A stretch of 64,000 bases of DNA, taken from NCBI RefSeq assembly GCF_007644035.1, contig NZ_VMTV02001001.1, forward strand, positions 1 to 64,000. Reading direction: 5' to 3'. The position numbers and the translations under genes are program-made. Positions 1 through 11,759 of the stretch are shown piece after piece. Source of the stretch: Vogesella mureinivorans. Its GTDB lineage: Bacteria > Pseudomonadota > Gammaproteobacteria > Burkholderiales > Chromobacteriaceae. The notes below the pieces were generated by a model. The model was not told the origin of the DNA. It saw only the letters and a list, made by a program, of their open reading frames with translations, and did no database searches. Position 1 is the stretch's first letter; the number at the start of each line of letters is the position of its first letter.

Positions 1-135
1 CACTTACACCTATCGGTTATTTGGTCTGTTAAAGAGCGGTGCTGACTGGCTTGTTTCGTTTGCGTCGTCAGCTGATGGAGTGAACTATACGCTTGCGATT
101 TCGACTCGTCAACAGCGTTTTTATAAAAAAGCAGC
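1..135 (-). promoter_or_regulatory. rRNA operon promoter and boxA leader, reading leftward out of the window
   Basis: On the minus strand a strong sigma-70 promoter is present: -35 TTGACG at 112-107 and -10 TATAGT at 89-84 with a 17-base spacer. An A/T-rich UP-like stretch lies just upstream at about 113-135. About 47 bases downstream of the -10 is the antitermination box GCTCTTTAACA (37-27), followed by a CCGATAGGTGTAAGTG-type leader sequence. Promoter plus boxA at this spacing is the classic head of an rrn operon, so a 16S rRNA gene should begin just outside the left edge. The rRNA itself is not in the window. Confidence 0.85.
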
Positions 136-355
136 CATTCAGCAATCAAAACGCAGCAAGCTACTGATATTAAAAGATTTTAAATTGAAAAAATATCAAT
201 AAACTTTTCAGAATATCGCTGCAACAGGCCATGCGTGGGTAGCTTCACTCCTGCAAATGTGATTTTCATGCTGTTTACTGCGTCATTTACCGGATAAAGC
301 CGTTTTGACAAGATAGCCCCAGCTTGGTGCATGGCATTCCGGGAAGCGCAGTATG
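136..355. other. intergenic stretch between rRNA promoter and argJ terminator
   Basis: No convincing gene is seen. The stretch is A/T-richer than the surroundings, especially 120-200, which would suit an upstream activating region (Fis-type) for the rRNA promoter. No individual site could be assigned by eye. Confidence 0.4.
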
Positions 356-383
356 TAAAAGAGCCATGCTTGCGCATGGCTCT
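356..383 (-). terminator. intrinsic terminator after argJ
   Basis: A perfect 10-bp stem (360-369 with 374-383, loop 370-373) is followed on the minus strand by a short T run (356-359). It lies 27 bases past the argJ stop codon and is oriented to end that leftward transcript before the rRNA promoter. Confidence 0.8.
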
Positions 384-409
384 GATGGGACTGCCTGACG
401 TGGTATGGC

Positions 410-1627
410 TTAGCTGCGGTAGTCGGCGTTGATCTTGACGTAGTCGTAGGAGAAGTCGCAGGTCCACACGGTGGCGCTGGACAGGCCGCGGTTGAGTAGC
501 ACTCTGACGGTGATTTCGTCTTGCTTCATCACACGTTGGCCGTCTTCTTCTTTATAGAGCGGGTTGCGGCCACCGTCTTTGGCGACCAGCACGTCGTCCA
601 GGTACATTTCCAGGCGGTCTACGTCCAGGTCGTGAATGCCGGCGTAGCCGATGGCGGCCAACAGGCGGCCCAGGTTCGGGTCGGAAGCGAAGAAGGCGGT
701 TTTCACCAGCGGCGAACGGCCGATGGCGTAGCCAACTGCTTTGCACTCGGCGACGGTACGGCCACCTTCTACTTGTACGGTGATGAATTTGGTGGCGCCT
801 TCGCCATCGCGGACGATGGCTTGTGCCAGCTCGATGGACACTTCCAGCAGTGCTGCCTTGAGCTGTTCGTAGGCCGGGTGCGTCACGCTGTCGATACGCG
901 GTGCGCTGCTCTGGCCGGTGGAGATCAGGATGAAGCTATCGTTGGTGGACGTGTCGCCATCGATGGTGATGCTGTTGAAGCTGAGGTCGGCCACCTCTTT
1001 TACCAGCTGGGTCAGTACCGGGCGGGTAACGGGTGCGTCGGTGGCGATGAAGCCCAGCATGGTGGCCATATTAGGGTGAATCATGCCGGCGCCTTTGGCG
1101 ATACCGGTGATGTTGACGGTCTGGCCGTCGATCTGGATGGTGCGGCTGGTGGCCTTGGGTGCCACGTCGGTAGTCATGATGGCTTCTGCCGCGTCGGCCC
1201 AGGTGGCGGGCTGGCGTGTTGGCAGCGCGGTAATGATTTTGTCGACTGGCAGCGGCTCCAGGATAACGCCGGTGGAGAACGGCAGGATTTGCTCTGGCTG
1301 GCAGCCCAGCTCCGCGGCCAACGCTGCACACACGTCACGGGCGTGCTGGCGGCCGCTTTCGCCGGTACCGGCGTTGGCATTGCCGGTATTCACGACCAGG
1401 GCGCGGATTTGCACGCCGGCGTCCAGGTTCTGTTTACAGATCTGTACCGGGGCGGCGCAGAAGCGGTTTTGGGTGAAGACGCCCGCTACGGTATTGCCTT
1501 TATCGATACGAATGACCAGCACATCTTTGCGGCCGGGCTTTTTGATGCCGGCTTCGGCATAGGCCAGATCTACGCCGGCAATGGGGGCCAGCTGAGCATT
1601 ATCGATGGGCTTGAGATTCACGGGCAT
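410..1627 (-). CDS. argJ: bifunctional glutamate N-acetyltransferase / amino-acid N-acetyltransferase ArgJ
   Basis: A 405-residue cytoplasmic enzyme of arginine biosynthesis. It transfers the acetyl group from N-acetylornithine to glutamate and, in the bifunctional form, also uses acetyl-CoA. The family signature [15 protein letters not shown] near residue 190 contains the threonine at which the precursor self-cleaves into alpha and beta chains and which is then the nucleophile. Length is normal and the C-terminus ends in the usual [10 protein letters not shown] pattern. The ATG at 1627 has a GGAGAAAC ribosome-binding site. It stands alone, with its own terminator, between recQ and the rRNA operon. 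Whether it has both activities cannot be read from sequence. Confidence 0.95.
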   Translation of the reverse strand: MPVNLKPIDNAQLAPIAGVDLAYAEAGIKKPGRKDVLVIRIDKGNTVAGVFTQNRFCAAPVQICKQNLDAGVQIRALVVNTGNANAGTGESGRQHARDVCAALAAELGCQPEQILPFSTGVILEPLPVDKIITALPTRQPATWADAAEAIMTTDVAPKATSRTIQIDGQTVNITGIAKGAGMIHPNMATMLGFIATDAPVTRPVLTQLVKEVADLSFNSITIDGDTSTNDSFILISTGQSSAPRIDSVTHPAYEQLKAALLEVSIELAQAIVRDGEGATKFITVQVEGGRTVAECKAVGYAIGRSPLVKTAFFASDPNLGRLLAAIGYAGIHDLDVDRLEMYLDDVLVAKDGGRNPLYKEEDGQRVMKQDEITVRVLLNRGLSSATVWTCDFSYDYVKINADYRS

Positions 1628-1702
1628 GACGTTTCTCCGAAATTTGATGTCGCGCTATTGTAACTGCGCAGGTGCAGCAATGCCATGCGCAGGCCGGCGG
1701 GC

Positions 1703-3502
1703 TTAATGTGCCAGCGCGTCTTGCAGGATTTCCAGTAGCGGCTGGCCATAACGTGCCACTTTCAGCTCGCCCAGGCCGTAAATCTTGCGCAGGGCAACCA
1801 GGCTTTGCGGCTTTTGCAGCACCAGCTCTTGCAGGCTCTTGTCGGAGAACACGGCATAGGCTGGCACGTTATGTTCGTCGGCCATGGTTTTGCGCCAGCG
1901 GCGCAGGGCTTGCCACAGCCGCTCTTCGCGCTCGGTGCGCAGCCAGCGTTCAGCGTGCACGCTCTGGCGTTTTTTGTCGTCGGCCAAGGGGCGCAGCGCG
2001 ATGGTTTCCTGGCCTTTGAGCAGCGGGCGGCAGGCGTCGGTAAGCAGTAGCGACTGGCCGCGCACGATATCGACCACCAGCAGCTTGCGCGCTACCAGCT
2101 GTCGAATGATGGAGCGCCAGCCTTTCTGGTTCAGCTCGCGGCCAATGCCGAAGGTGGACAGCTTGTCGTGGCCAAAGTGGGTGACGCTGGCGTTGGGCCG
2201 CCCCAGCAAGACGTCGATCACGTGGCTGGCGGCAAAGCGCTGGCCAACGCGATAAATGCAGGACAGCAGCTTTTGCACCTGCACGGTGGCATCAAAGGTG
2301 GAGGGCGGGCGCTGGCAGTTGTCGCACTGGCCGCAGGGCTGGGAGGCTTCGCCAAAGTAGCCGAGGATTTGCTGGCGGCGGCAGCTGGCGGTTTCGCAGT
2401 AGCCCAGCATGGCGTCGAGCTTGCTGAGCTCTACCTGCTTTTGCTGTTCCGGGCTGTCGCCGGACTCGATCATCTGCGTCAGCTGCACCATATCGTTCAG
2501 GCCGTAGCATAGCCAGCTGGTAGACGGCAGACCGTCGCGGCCGGCACGGCCGGATTCCTGATAGAAGTTTTCCGGGCTTTTAGGCAAGTCGATATGGGCG
2601 ACAAAGCGCACGTCTGGCTTATCGATACCCATACCGAAAGCAATGGTGGCCACCATCACCAGGCCGTCTTCGCGCAGGAAGGCGCGCTGGTTGGCCTCGC
2701 GCTCGGCGTGGCTCATGCCCGCGTGGTAAGGCAAAGCGCGGATGCCGTTTTCGCATAGCCACTGCGCGGTATCGTCCACGCGCTTGCGCGACAGGCAGTA
2801 CACAATGCCGGAAGCGCCGGGGTAGTCGTTTTCTATAAAGGCGAGCAGCTGTTTCTTGGCGCTGTCTTTTTCGACTACCTGATAAAACAGGTTGGGCCGG
2901 TCAAAGCTGGTAACAAACTGGCGCGCGTCTTGTAGCTGCAGGAAATGCAGCATGTCGGCGCGGGTTTCCGCGTCGGCGGTGGCGGTAAGCGCGATGCGCG
3001 GCACCTGCGGCCAACGTTGGAACAACACACCCAGCTGCTGGTATTCAGGACGGAAGTCGTGGCCCCACTGGCTGACACAATGCGCCTCGTCGATGGCAAA
3101 CAGGCTGATTTGCGGCAGGCTGGCCAGAAAGTCGAGAAAGCGCGGGCTGAGCAGGCGCTCTGGCGCCACGTACAGCAAGTCCAGATCGCCATAGCGGGCC
3201 GCGTAGGCAATATCGCGTGCGTCGTCCTGGCTGGTGGCCGAATTCAGGCAGGCCGCTTTTACCCCGGCTTCGCGCAGGGCGGCGACCTGGTCCTGCATCA
3301 GGGCGATGAGCGGGGATACCACCACCGCCACACCCGGCCGCAGCAGGGCAGGAATCTGGAAACACAGGCTTTTGCCACCGCCGGTAGGCATGAGTACCAG
3401 CGCATGGCCGCCCTGCGACACATGGTCGATGATATCGGCCTGCATACCGCGAAAGGCGGGGTAGCCAAAGGTGTTCTGGAGTAGGTTAAGTGCGTCCTGC
3501 AT
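1703..3502 (-). CDS. recQ: ATP-dependent DNA helicase RecQ
   Basis: A 599-residue 3'-5' superfamily-2 helicase acting in recombination and replication-fork repair. In order: Walker A MPTGGGKS near residue 50, the DEAH box, helicase motif VI (QESGRAGRDG), a zinc-binding cysteine set (C-R-R-Q-Q-I-L followed by C-GQCDNC) and a C-terminal HRDC domain ending at the stop. The frame stays open 22 codons further upstream, but the ATG at 3502 is preferred because it has an AGGAAAG ribosome-binding site and the protein then starts MQDALNLLQNTFGY, as in other RecQ proteins. It is transcribed leftward toward argJ with a 75-base gap. Confidence 0.95.
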   Translation of the reverse strand: MQDALNLLQNTFGYPAFRGMQADIIDHVSQGGHALVLMPTGGGKSLCFQIPALLRPGVAVVVSPLIALMQDQVAALREAGVKAACLNSATSQDDARDIAYAARYGDLDLLYVAPERLLSPRFLDFLASLPQISLFAIDEAHCVSQWGHDFRPEYQQLGVLFQRWPQVPRIALTATADAETRADMLHFLQLQDARQFVTSFDRPNLFYQVVEKDSAKKQLLAFIENDYPGASGIVYCLSRKRVDDTAQWLCENGIRALPYHAGMSHAEREANQRAFLREDGLVMVATIAFGMGIDKPDVRFVAHIDLPKSPENFYQESGRAGRDGLPSTSWLCYGLNDMVQLTQMIESGDSPEQQKQVELSKLDAMLGYCETASCRRQQILGYFGEASQPCGQCDNCQRPPSTFDATVQVQKLLSCIYRVGQRFAASHVIDVLLGRPNASVTHFGHDKLSTFGIGRELNQKGWRSIIRQLVARKLLVVDIVRGQSLLLTDACRPLLKGQETIALRPLADDKKRQSVHAERWLRTEREERLWQALRRWRKTMADEHNVPAYAVFSDKSLQELVLQKPQSLVALRKIYGLGELKVARYGQPLLEILQDALAH

Positions 3503-3535
3503 TGGCTTTCCTGCGAGAAGACCGCCATTGTACGC

Positions 3536-3566
3536 AAAAAAAGCGGCCACCCGAGGATGGCCGCGC
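3536..3566 (-). terminator. minus-strand intrinsic terminator upstream of recQ
   Basis: The stem gcggcca (3543-3549) pairs with tggccgc (3558-3564) and is followed on the minus strand by seven T (3542-3536). It lies upstream of the recQ start, and the next gene to the right is on the plus strand. It must therefore end a short leftward transcript that starts between about 3566 and 3715. Confidence 0.7.
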
Positions 3567-3690
3567 ACAATAAATACCTAGAGACAAAGTGAAACAATGA
3601 AGAGTGATGGCACTCGAACGCTTCGAATACTGCACGCCGGCCAAGTTCCCACCGCTTTGGCTTTACCGGCGAGTATGCGAGACTTCTTGC
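3536..3690 (-). ncRNA. candidate small RNA upstream of recQ
   Basis: A strong leftward terminator at 3536-3566 has no protein gene in front of it: the 150 bases between it and the divergent lipoprotein gene at 3716 hold no convincing coding sequence. The simplest reading is a small RNA of about 100-150 nt whose 3' end is this hairpin. The palindromic stretch ttcgaagcgttcgag (around 3614-3629) could be an internal stem. The promoter is not clear, so the 5' end is a guess, and no known sRNA family was recognised. Confidence 0.3.
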
Positions 3691-3715
3691 CATTCATTGC
3701 CCAGCGAGCCACACC

Positions 3716-4222
3716 ATGAAGCCATACCTGATCCCCGCCCTCTTGCTTGCCAGCGTCCTGGCAGGCTGTGCCACGGCACCACACCCTGCCTCGCCGCCGA
3801 CCACCAGGCCTGGCGCTGGCGGCCTGGGCAACCAGCCCGCCCCTGCCGGCAAACCGCTAGCCATCCCCAACGCCGAATGGGTGATCATGGGGGTAACACC
3901 CAACGGGAATATCCTGCACGAAGTCGATAAGCTGAGCCTGCAACGCCGGGGCACGCTGGTGCAGTTTCGCGACCGCAAAACCATCTTCAACCCCAAAAAA
4001 GAGAACTTCCTGAATACGCCGCGCCACAAACAGTCGATAAACCACTGGGAAGTAGACTGCGCTGCCGCCACATTCCGCCTGAACCGTATGATTTTGCTGG
4101 ATGATAATGGCCGGGAAATCATTAACCGCACCTATAATGACAACGAAATTCGTGCCATGCCGGTGGTTCGCCAGTCGGCTGGTTTCCAGCAAGTAGACTA
4201 TGTATGCAAACAACAGGGCTAA
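3716..4222 (+). CDS. putative lipoprotein with surface-adhesin-E-like C-terminal domain
   Basis: 168 residues. The N-terminus is a lipoprotein signal (MKPYLIPALLLASVLAGC, lipobox L-A-G-C, lipidated Cys about residue 18), followed by a Pro/Ala/Gly-rich linker to about residue 45. The C-terminal 110 residues (around WEVDCAAATFRLNRM, a later acidic N-D-N-E segment and a final YVC) resemble the small beta-rich 'surface-adhesin E-like' domain, with two conserved-looking cysteines (DC and VC) that could form a disulfide. Function is unknown. It is followed after 82 bases by a ParA-like gene, with no evidence for a shared operon. Confidence 0.6.
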   Translation: MKPYLIPALLLASVLAGCATAPHPASPPTTRPGAGGLGNQPAPAGKPLAIPNAEWVIMGVTPNGNILHEVDKLSLQRRGTLVQFRDRKTIFNPKKENFLNTPRHKQSINHWEVDCAAATFRLNRMILLDDNGREIINRTYNDNEIRAMPVVRQSAGFQQVDYVCKQQG

Positions 4223-4304
4223 TACCCCGGGCAAAACAGGCTAGCTGGCAAACTTGCGGCCAACCCCGTGTCAGGCGGTAACCGTTTTTATGTAAAGGGT
4301 GATC

Positions 4305-5072
4305 ATGCGTCGTGTGGTATTCAATCAGAAAGGCGGGGTGGGCAAGTCCACCATTACCGTAAACCTGGCTGCGGCCGCGGCACAGGCTGGCAAGCGGGTA
4401 TTGCTTATCGACCTGGACCCGCAAGGGAACGCCAGCCACTACCTGACCGGCAGCCAAACGCCGCCGGCAGGCAATGCAGCGGGCTTTTTCAACCAGATGC
4501 TGACCATCAGCATGTTTGAAAAAGCCCCGGCAGAGTTTATCGCCCCTACCGCCCATGCGGGCCTGGACCTGCTGGCGTCCCACCCGGAGCTCACCGAGCT
4601 GATGGTCAAGCTGGAGGCCCGCTACAAGATGTTCAAACTGCGCGAGGTGCTGTTGCAGCTGGACACCAGCTACGACGAAATCTGGATAGACACGCCGCCG
4701 GCGCTGAACTTCTACACCCGCTCGGCGCTGATTGCCGCGCAGCGCTGCCTGATTCCGTTCGACTGCGATACCTTCTCTCGCCACGCCCTGCTGGGCCTGC
4801 TGGACAGCGCCGCCGAGATCCGCGCCGACCACAACCCCGAGCTGCAGATAGAAGGCATCATCGTAAACCAGTACCAGCCACGTGCCAGCCTGCCGGCACG
4901 CATGGTGCAAGCCCTGCGCGATGAAGGCCACCCGGTGCTGTCGCCGCCGCTGTCCGCATCGGTAAAAATCCGCGAATCGCACGAGCGCAGCCTGCCCATG
5001 GTTTACCTGGACCCGAAACACAAGCTGGCGCAGGAGTTCACCCAGCTGTACCAGAACCTGGCAACAGGCTGA
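4305..5072 (+). CDS. orphan ParA/MinD-family ATPase
   Basis: 255 residues. It carries the deviant Walker A of the ParA/MinD/Soj superfamily (NQKGGVGKST, about residues 7-16), the A' motif LLIDLDPQGNAS and a later DTPPALNF Walker B-like segment. Such proteins use ATP-dependent dimerisation to position DNA or protein cargo. No ParB gene or parS-like site was seen nearby, so a plasmid/chromosome partition role is not supported. It is more likely a positioning ATPase of unknown cargo. The ATG at 4305 has AAGGG five bases upstream; the in-frame GTG at 4299 overlaps that site and is unlikely. A sensor kinase gene follows 24 bases downstream, suggesting co-transcription. Confidence 0.75.
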   Translation: MRRVVFNQKGGVGKSTITVNLAAAAAQAGKRVLLIDLDPQGNASHYLTGSQTPPAGNAAGFFNQMLTISMFEKAPAEFIAPTAHAGLDLLASHPELTELMVKLEARYKMFKLREVLLQLDTSYDEIWIDTPPALNFYTRSALIAAQRCLIPFDCDTFSRHALLGLLDSAAEIRADHNPELQIEGIIVNQYQPRASLPARMVQALRDEGHPVLSPPLSASVKIRESHERSLPMVYLDPKHKLAQEFTQLYQNLATG

Positions 5073-5096
5073 TTTGCCGCGCCTGATGGCTGCACC

Positions 5097-7658
<2,562 letters not shown>

Positions 7659-7660
7659 GC

Positions 7661-8557
7661 ATGGGCAAGCGCCTGCTATTGGTAGACGATGAGCCATTTA
7701 ATCTGGAACTGATGACCGAGCTGCTGCAAGACGCCGGCTACGACACGGTGCAGGCCGAAGATGGCGAAAGCGCGTGGCAGATACTGCAGCAAGAAGGCGA
7801 GACTTTTTCTGCCGTCTTGCTGGATAAAATGATGCCGGGGATCAGCGGCTTTGACCTGCTGCGCCGCATGAAATCGTCTGGCAAGCTGGCTTTTGTGCCC
7901 GCCATCATGCAAACCGCCGTCGGGGCGGCTTCCAGCGTGCAGGAAGGTTTGTCGTCCGGTGCTTTTTATTACCTGACCAAGCCTTTCTCGCGCGACATGC
8001 TGCTGGCCGTGGTGGCCGCCGCCGCCGTGCACTGGGACCGCCACCAGCATTTTAAAGAGCTGGCCAGCCAGCAAGCCGGTGCGCTACGACACATGAACAG
8101 CGCCAGTTTCAGCTTTCACAACCTGCAAGAAGCGCAGCATGTTACCTCGCTGCTGGCCAAGGCCAGCCCGCAGCCAGAGAAAGTCGCCACTGGCTTGTTC
8201 GAGCTCATCGTCAACGCCATCGAGCACGGCAACCTGGAAGTCAGCTACCAGGAAAAAACCCGGCTGCAAAGCCAGGACCAATGGGAAAGCGAGCTGGAAA
8301 AACGCCTGACCGACCCGCGCATGGGCCAGCGCCGCGTGTATGTAGACATGACGCGCGATACGCATGCGCTGCGCTTTACCATCCGCGATGAAGGCCAGGG
8401 TTTTGACTGGCAAAACTTTCAGGACAGCGCACCGGACACGCTACTGTCCAGCCATGGCCGCGGCATCCTGATTGCCCGCAAGCTGTCGTTCGACCAGCTG
8501 GACTACCTGGGCAACGGCAATACCGTGGTGGCTACCAGCTACCTGGCCACCCAGTAA
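7661..8557 (+). CDS. response regulator with C-terminal HATPase (anti-sigma-kinase-like) output
   Basis: 298 residues. Residues 1-125 form a receiver domain: acidic pair D9-D10, phosphoacceptor D55 in LLDKMMPG, and the conserved lysine in LTKPF. After a linker, residues about 165-298 look like an HATPase_c fold of the RsbW/SpoIIAB type (ELIVNAIEHGNLE, IRDEGQGFDW, SSHGRGILIARKL). There is no DNA-binding domain, so the output is probably protein binding or a kinase reaction. AAGGAGAG precedes the ATG. It follows the sensor kinase by 2 bases and is almost certainly its partner. Its 3' end overlaps the convergent comEC gene by 19 bases. Confidence 0.85.
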   Translation: MGKRLLLVDDEPFNLELMTELLQDAGYDTVQAEDGESAWQILQQEGETFSAVLLDKMMPGISGFDLLRRMKSSGKLAFVPAIMQTAVGAASSVQEGLSSGAFYYLTKPFSRDMLLAVVAAAAVHWDRHQHFKELASQQAGALRHMNSASFSFHNLQEAQHVTSLLAKASPQPEKVATGLFELIVNAIEHGNLEVSYQEKTRLQSQDQWESELEKRLTDPRMGQRRVYVDMTRDTHALRFTIRDEGQGFDWQNFQDSAPDTLLSSHGRGILIARKLSFDQLDYLGNGNTVVATSYLATQ

Positions 8558-10752
8558 GGCTGCCAGCCCTGGCGCAGGGTAGCCAGCTGCACATCCTGCC
8601 CCAGCTTCAGCTGCACCGCGCCCTGGGTATCGGTACGCCATAGCGTGATGCCCGCCGCGCCCAGGCTGGCCAGTACCTCGGCATGCGGGTGGCGATAGCG
8701 GTTCATATAACCGGCACTCACGATACCGTGCAGCGGCTGTACCGTGGCCAGCCAGGCGGCGCCGCTAGCGGTACGGCTGCCATGGTGGCCCAGCACCAGC
8801 ACCTGGCTGCGCAGGGCCGCGCCGTATTGCCGCACCAAGGTTTCTTCTACTGCCAAAGTGGCATCGCCGGTCAGCATCAGCGCCTGTGTGGGGGTGGCCA
8901 CCCGCAGCACACAGCTCAGCGCATTGTCCTCGCCCTGGCTAGCTGGCGTGGGCCACAGCACGTCAAAGCGTATACCGTCCCACGCCCAGCTTTGCCCGGC
9001 CAGGCAAGGTTGGCCGCGCCAGCCGGCCGCACTGCCTGGCTGCCCCCGAAAAAGCTGCCGCACCGGCAGCTGGGGCAACAGGGTCTCGGCCGCACCGTCG
9101 TGGTCGTTATCGTGATGCGATAGCAGCAAGGCATCCAGCTTTGCCACGCCATGCGCGTGCAGTACCGGCAGCAGCACTCGCCCGGCGTCCCCTGCACCCG
9201 TATCAAACAGCACATCGTGCTGCGCGGTACGCATTAACACCGCCAGCCCCTGCCCCACGTCGATTACCTCGGCCCACAGCTCGCCTGCTGGCGGGCGCGG
9301 TGCACGGTACAGCAGCAGCGGTAATAGCAGCACCACGCCCCAGCTACGCCAGGCGCGGCCCAAGGGCAGTAGCCATACCAGGCTACCCAGCAAGCCCGCC
9401 GGCAACAGCTGCCACGGGAGTAATGGCCGGCGGTAAGGCGGCCACTGCGCCAGCCAGTCCACCCCCCACCAGAAGGCATGCGCTACCCAGCCGGCCAGCC
9501 AGGCCAGGCTGTCCAATGGCAAGGCTGCGGCCAACAATACCAGCGGGGTCAACACGAAAGACACCAGCGGAATAGCCAGTGCATTGGCCAGCGGCGACAA
9601 CCAGGGAAAGCTGCCAAACAGCCACAACAGCGGCACGAATGATGCCAGCGTGGCGCGCCACTGCGCCCACAACGCCGTTTGCCAGGCAGACGGGCGCTGC
9701 CGCAAGCCCACCTCGCCCACAATCAGCGCGCCCACCAAGCCAAACGACAACCAGAACCCCACGGCCAGCACCGCAAACGGGTCCAGTAGCAAAACTACCG
9801 TTAGCGCTGCCAGCCACACCTGCAAGGCCGACAGGCCACGCTGCAGCGCCAGGGCCACGCACACGGTGAGCAGCATCCATACAGTGCGCTGTGTGGGTAC
9901 CGAAAAGCCCGCCAGCAGCGCATAAAACACCGCCGCACTGGCCCCCACCCACAGCGGCAGGCTAGCCGGTATCTGCCGCCAAAGGCGCCGCAACAGGCTG
10001 GCAGCCCCGGCCACCAGCGCAGCCACCAGGGTGATGTGCAAACCCGATACGCTGACAATATGCGTCAGGCCGGTAGCCGACAGGGCGCCCCATTCTGCGC
10101 GGTCTATGCCCTGCTGTGCCCCCACCGCCAGCGCCGCCAGCAAAGCACCATCGCGCAGCGCCCCCTGGCCGGCCAGGCGCACGGCAATGCGCTCGCGCAG
10201 TGCATCCAGCCAAGCCTGCGCATCCACCCCCATAGCGGGCAGCGCATGCCGTGCCTTACCCACCGTGCCGGTGGCCAGCACCCCCTCGCCCCAGAACCAG
10301 CGCTCGGCATCGAAGCCCGCTACGTTGGCCGCACCGTGCGGCTGGCGTAGCCTTACTGACAGTTCCCAGCGGCTGCCGGCCGGCCAGGGCCGCTGGCGGT
10401 AATCGTTCAGCAGCAGTAGCGGCGGCACCGCCACCTCGGCCTGCTGCACCTCAAAGCGCAAGCGCGTACCAAACTCGCCCGGGTCGGCCAGGCCGCGCAC
10501 CACACCCTGCACCTGCAGCACGCTACCGGCCAGCGCCGGGTCCAGCCGCTGCGCCAGGCGCAGCTCGGCACGCCAGCTGGCGTAGCTCAGCCCCAGGCTG
10601 AACCACAGCAAGGCACACAGCCAGGCGCGGCGGCTGCGCCACCACAGCGGCCACACCATCAGCCATAGCGCCGGCAGCAAAAACCACGGCGGCAGCACAG
10701 GGAGCAGCGCACACAGCACCACCCCGGCGCCCAGGAAAGCAAGCTTGTACAT
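8539..10752 (-). CDS. comEC: DNA internalisation competence protein ComEC/Rec2
   Basis: A 737-residue inner-membrane channel that carries single-stranded transforming DNA into the cytoplasm. The N-terminal third holds several membrane helices and an OB-like periplasmic region, then the polytopic 'Competence' domain (for example the ATGLTHIVSVSGLHI segment). The last 250 residues form a metallo-beta-lactamase-like domain (VIDVGQGLAVL, LLSHHDNDHDGAA, LGHHGSRTA) thought to degrade the non-transported strand. Length and domain order are those of full-length proteobacterial ComEC. Its presence, apparently intact, is the one direct sign of natural competence in the window and fits the dispersed uptake-like word. 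Confidence 0.93.
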   Translation of the reverse strand: MYKLAFLGAGVVLCALLPVLPPWFLLPALWLMVWPLWWRSRRAWLCALLWFSLGLSYASWRAELRLAQRLDPALAGSVLQVQGVVRGLADPGEFGTRLRFEVQQAEVAVPPLLLLNDYRQRPWPAGSRWELSVRLRQPHGAANVAGFDAERWFWGEGVLATGTVGKARHALPAMGVDAQAWLDALRERIAVRLAGQGALRDGALLAALAVGAQQGIDRAEWGALSATGLTHIVSVSGLHITLVAALVAGAASLLRRLWRQIPASLPLWVGASAAVFYALLAGFSVPTQRTVWMLLTVCVALALQRGLSALQVWLAALTVVLLLDPFAVLAVGFWLSFGLVGALIVGEVGLRQRPSAWQTALWAQWRATLASFVPLLWLFGSFPWLSPLANALAIPLVSFVLTPLVLLAAALPLDSLAWLAGWVAHAFWWGVDWLAQWPPYRRPLLPWQLLPAGLLGSLVWLLPLGRAWRSWGVVLLLPLLLYRAPRPPAGELWAEVIDVGQGLAVLMRTAQHDVLFDTGAGDAGRVLLPVLHAHGVAKLDALLLSHHDNDHDGAAETLLPQLPVRQLFRGQPGSAAGWRGQPCLAGQSWAWDGIRFDVLWPTPASQGEDNALSCVLRVATPTQALMLTGDATLAVEETLVRQYGAALRSQVLVLGHHGSRTASGAAWLATVQPLHGIVSAGYMNRYRHPHAEVLASLGAAGITLWRTDTQGAVQLKLGQDVQLATLRQGWQPYWVAR

Positions 10753-10846
10753 GGCGCCATGCTAGCCAGCACATTTATCGACAGGCAAAGCAGTTGCCGC
10801 GCACGGTGCGATACCGTATCTTCGCCGCGTCAAAAAAGGAAAAACC

Positions 10847-11650
10847 ATGCACGCCACGCCCCTGTACTGCGCCGAAAGCGCCCGCCGCGACACCGCCGAA
10901 AGGTTGGCCGCACGCTTTGCCCTGCCGCTGGTAAAACAGCGCCCGGACACTGGCTACTGGCTGGAGCTGGGGCCGGAAAGACTGGAGCTGGTCACCACCG
11001 GCAAGCACGGCGCGGTGTACGCCGAGTTTGTCGAAGGTGCCGCCAAGCACCGCCGCGAGCAAGGCGGCGGCCGCGGCCAACCGGTGGCCAAGGCGGTGGG
11101 GCTGAAAGGCGCCAAAGACCTGCCGCACATTGTGGACGCCACCGCCGGCCTGGGCGGCGACAGCTTTGTGCTGGCCACCCTGGGCTGCCAGGTCACGCTG
11201 CTGGAGCGCTCCCCCGTGGCCGCTGCGCTGCTGTTCGACGCACTGGAACGCGCTAGCGTGCACCCGGACACCCAGGACATCGTGGCGCGCATGACGCTGA
11301 TCCACACCAACGCCATAGACTGGCTGGCGCAGCAGGCCGAGCTGCCGTGGGCGCAGCGCCCCGATGTGGTGTTTGTCGACCCCATGTTCCCCGACACCGA
11401 CAAGAAAAGCGCCGCCGCCAAGAAAGGCATGCAGGCCTTCCAGCACGTGATTGGCGACGACATGGACAGCGCCGCGCTGCTGGAAGCCGCCATCGCCGCC
11501 GCCACTGGCCGCGTGGTGGTAAAACGCCCGCAGCGCGGCGTGCCGATCGAAGGCGTGAAACCATCAGTGGTGCTGGACGGCAAATCCACCCGTTTCGACC
11601 TGTACGTGATCAAGGCACTGCGCCCGCAGGACTTTGTCGGCCGCGAGTAG
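10847..11650 (+). CDS. rsmJ: 16S rRNA (guanine-1516-N2)-methyltransferase RsmJ
   Basis: 267 residues, the usual RsmJ (YhiQ) length. The SAM-binding motif is VDATAGLGGDSFVLA near residue 100, followed by the LLERSP acidic loop. The catalytic-region motif VVFVDPMFPD is near residue 178, with the family-typical K-S-A-A-A-K-K-G-M-Q stretch after it. It methylates G1516 of 16S rRNA. It starts at the ATG at 10847 behind an AAAGGAAAAA-type site, divergent from comEC. One exact copy of the dispersed word lies inside the gene at 10902. Confidence 0.93.
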   Translation: MHATPLYCAESARRDTAERLAARFALPLVKQRPDTGYWLELGPERLELVTTGKHGAVYAEFVEGAAKHRREQGGGRGQPVAKAVGLKGAKDLPHIVDATAGLGGDSFVLATLGCQVTLLERSPVAAALLFDALERASVHPDTQDIVARMTLIHTNAIDWLAQQAELPWAQRPDVVFVDPMFPDTDKKSAAAKKGMQAFQHVIGDDMDSAALLEAAIAAATGRVVVKRPQRGVPIEGVKPSVVLDGKSTRFDLYVIKALRPQDFVGRE

Positions 11651-11759
11651 CACAACAGATTCACCCGGCCGTACCCGTGCAGGCCCAACCCTGTTTTATC
11701 GACAATCACGCACATGGCAGCATGCGGTTTACCTTGACCGTCACGGAGTGATCGCTGCC

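Noticed and set aside
1-60. 16S-23S spacer or rRNA gene end at the left edge
   Set aside because: The sequence resembled spacer DNA at first, but read on the minus strand it is the boxA leader behind a clear rRNA promoter, so the rRNA lies outside the window.
521-1663. 380-codon frame opposite argJ
   Set aside because: Antisense shadow; the minus strand has the full ArgJ with its signature motif and ribosome-binding site.
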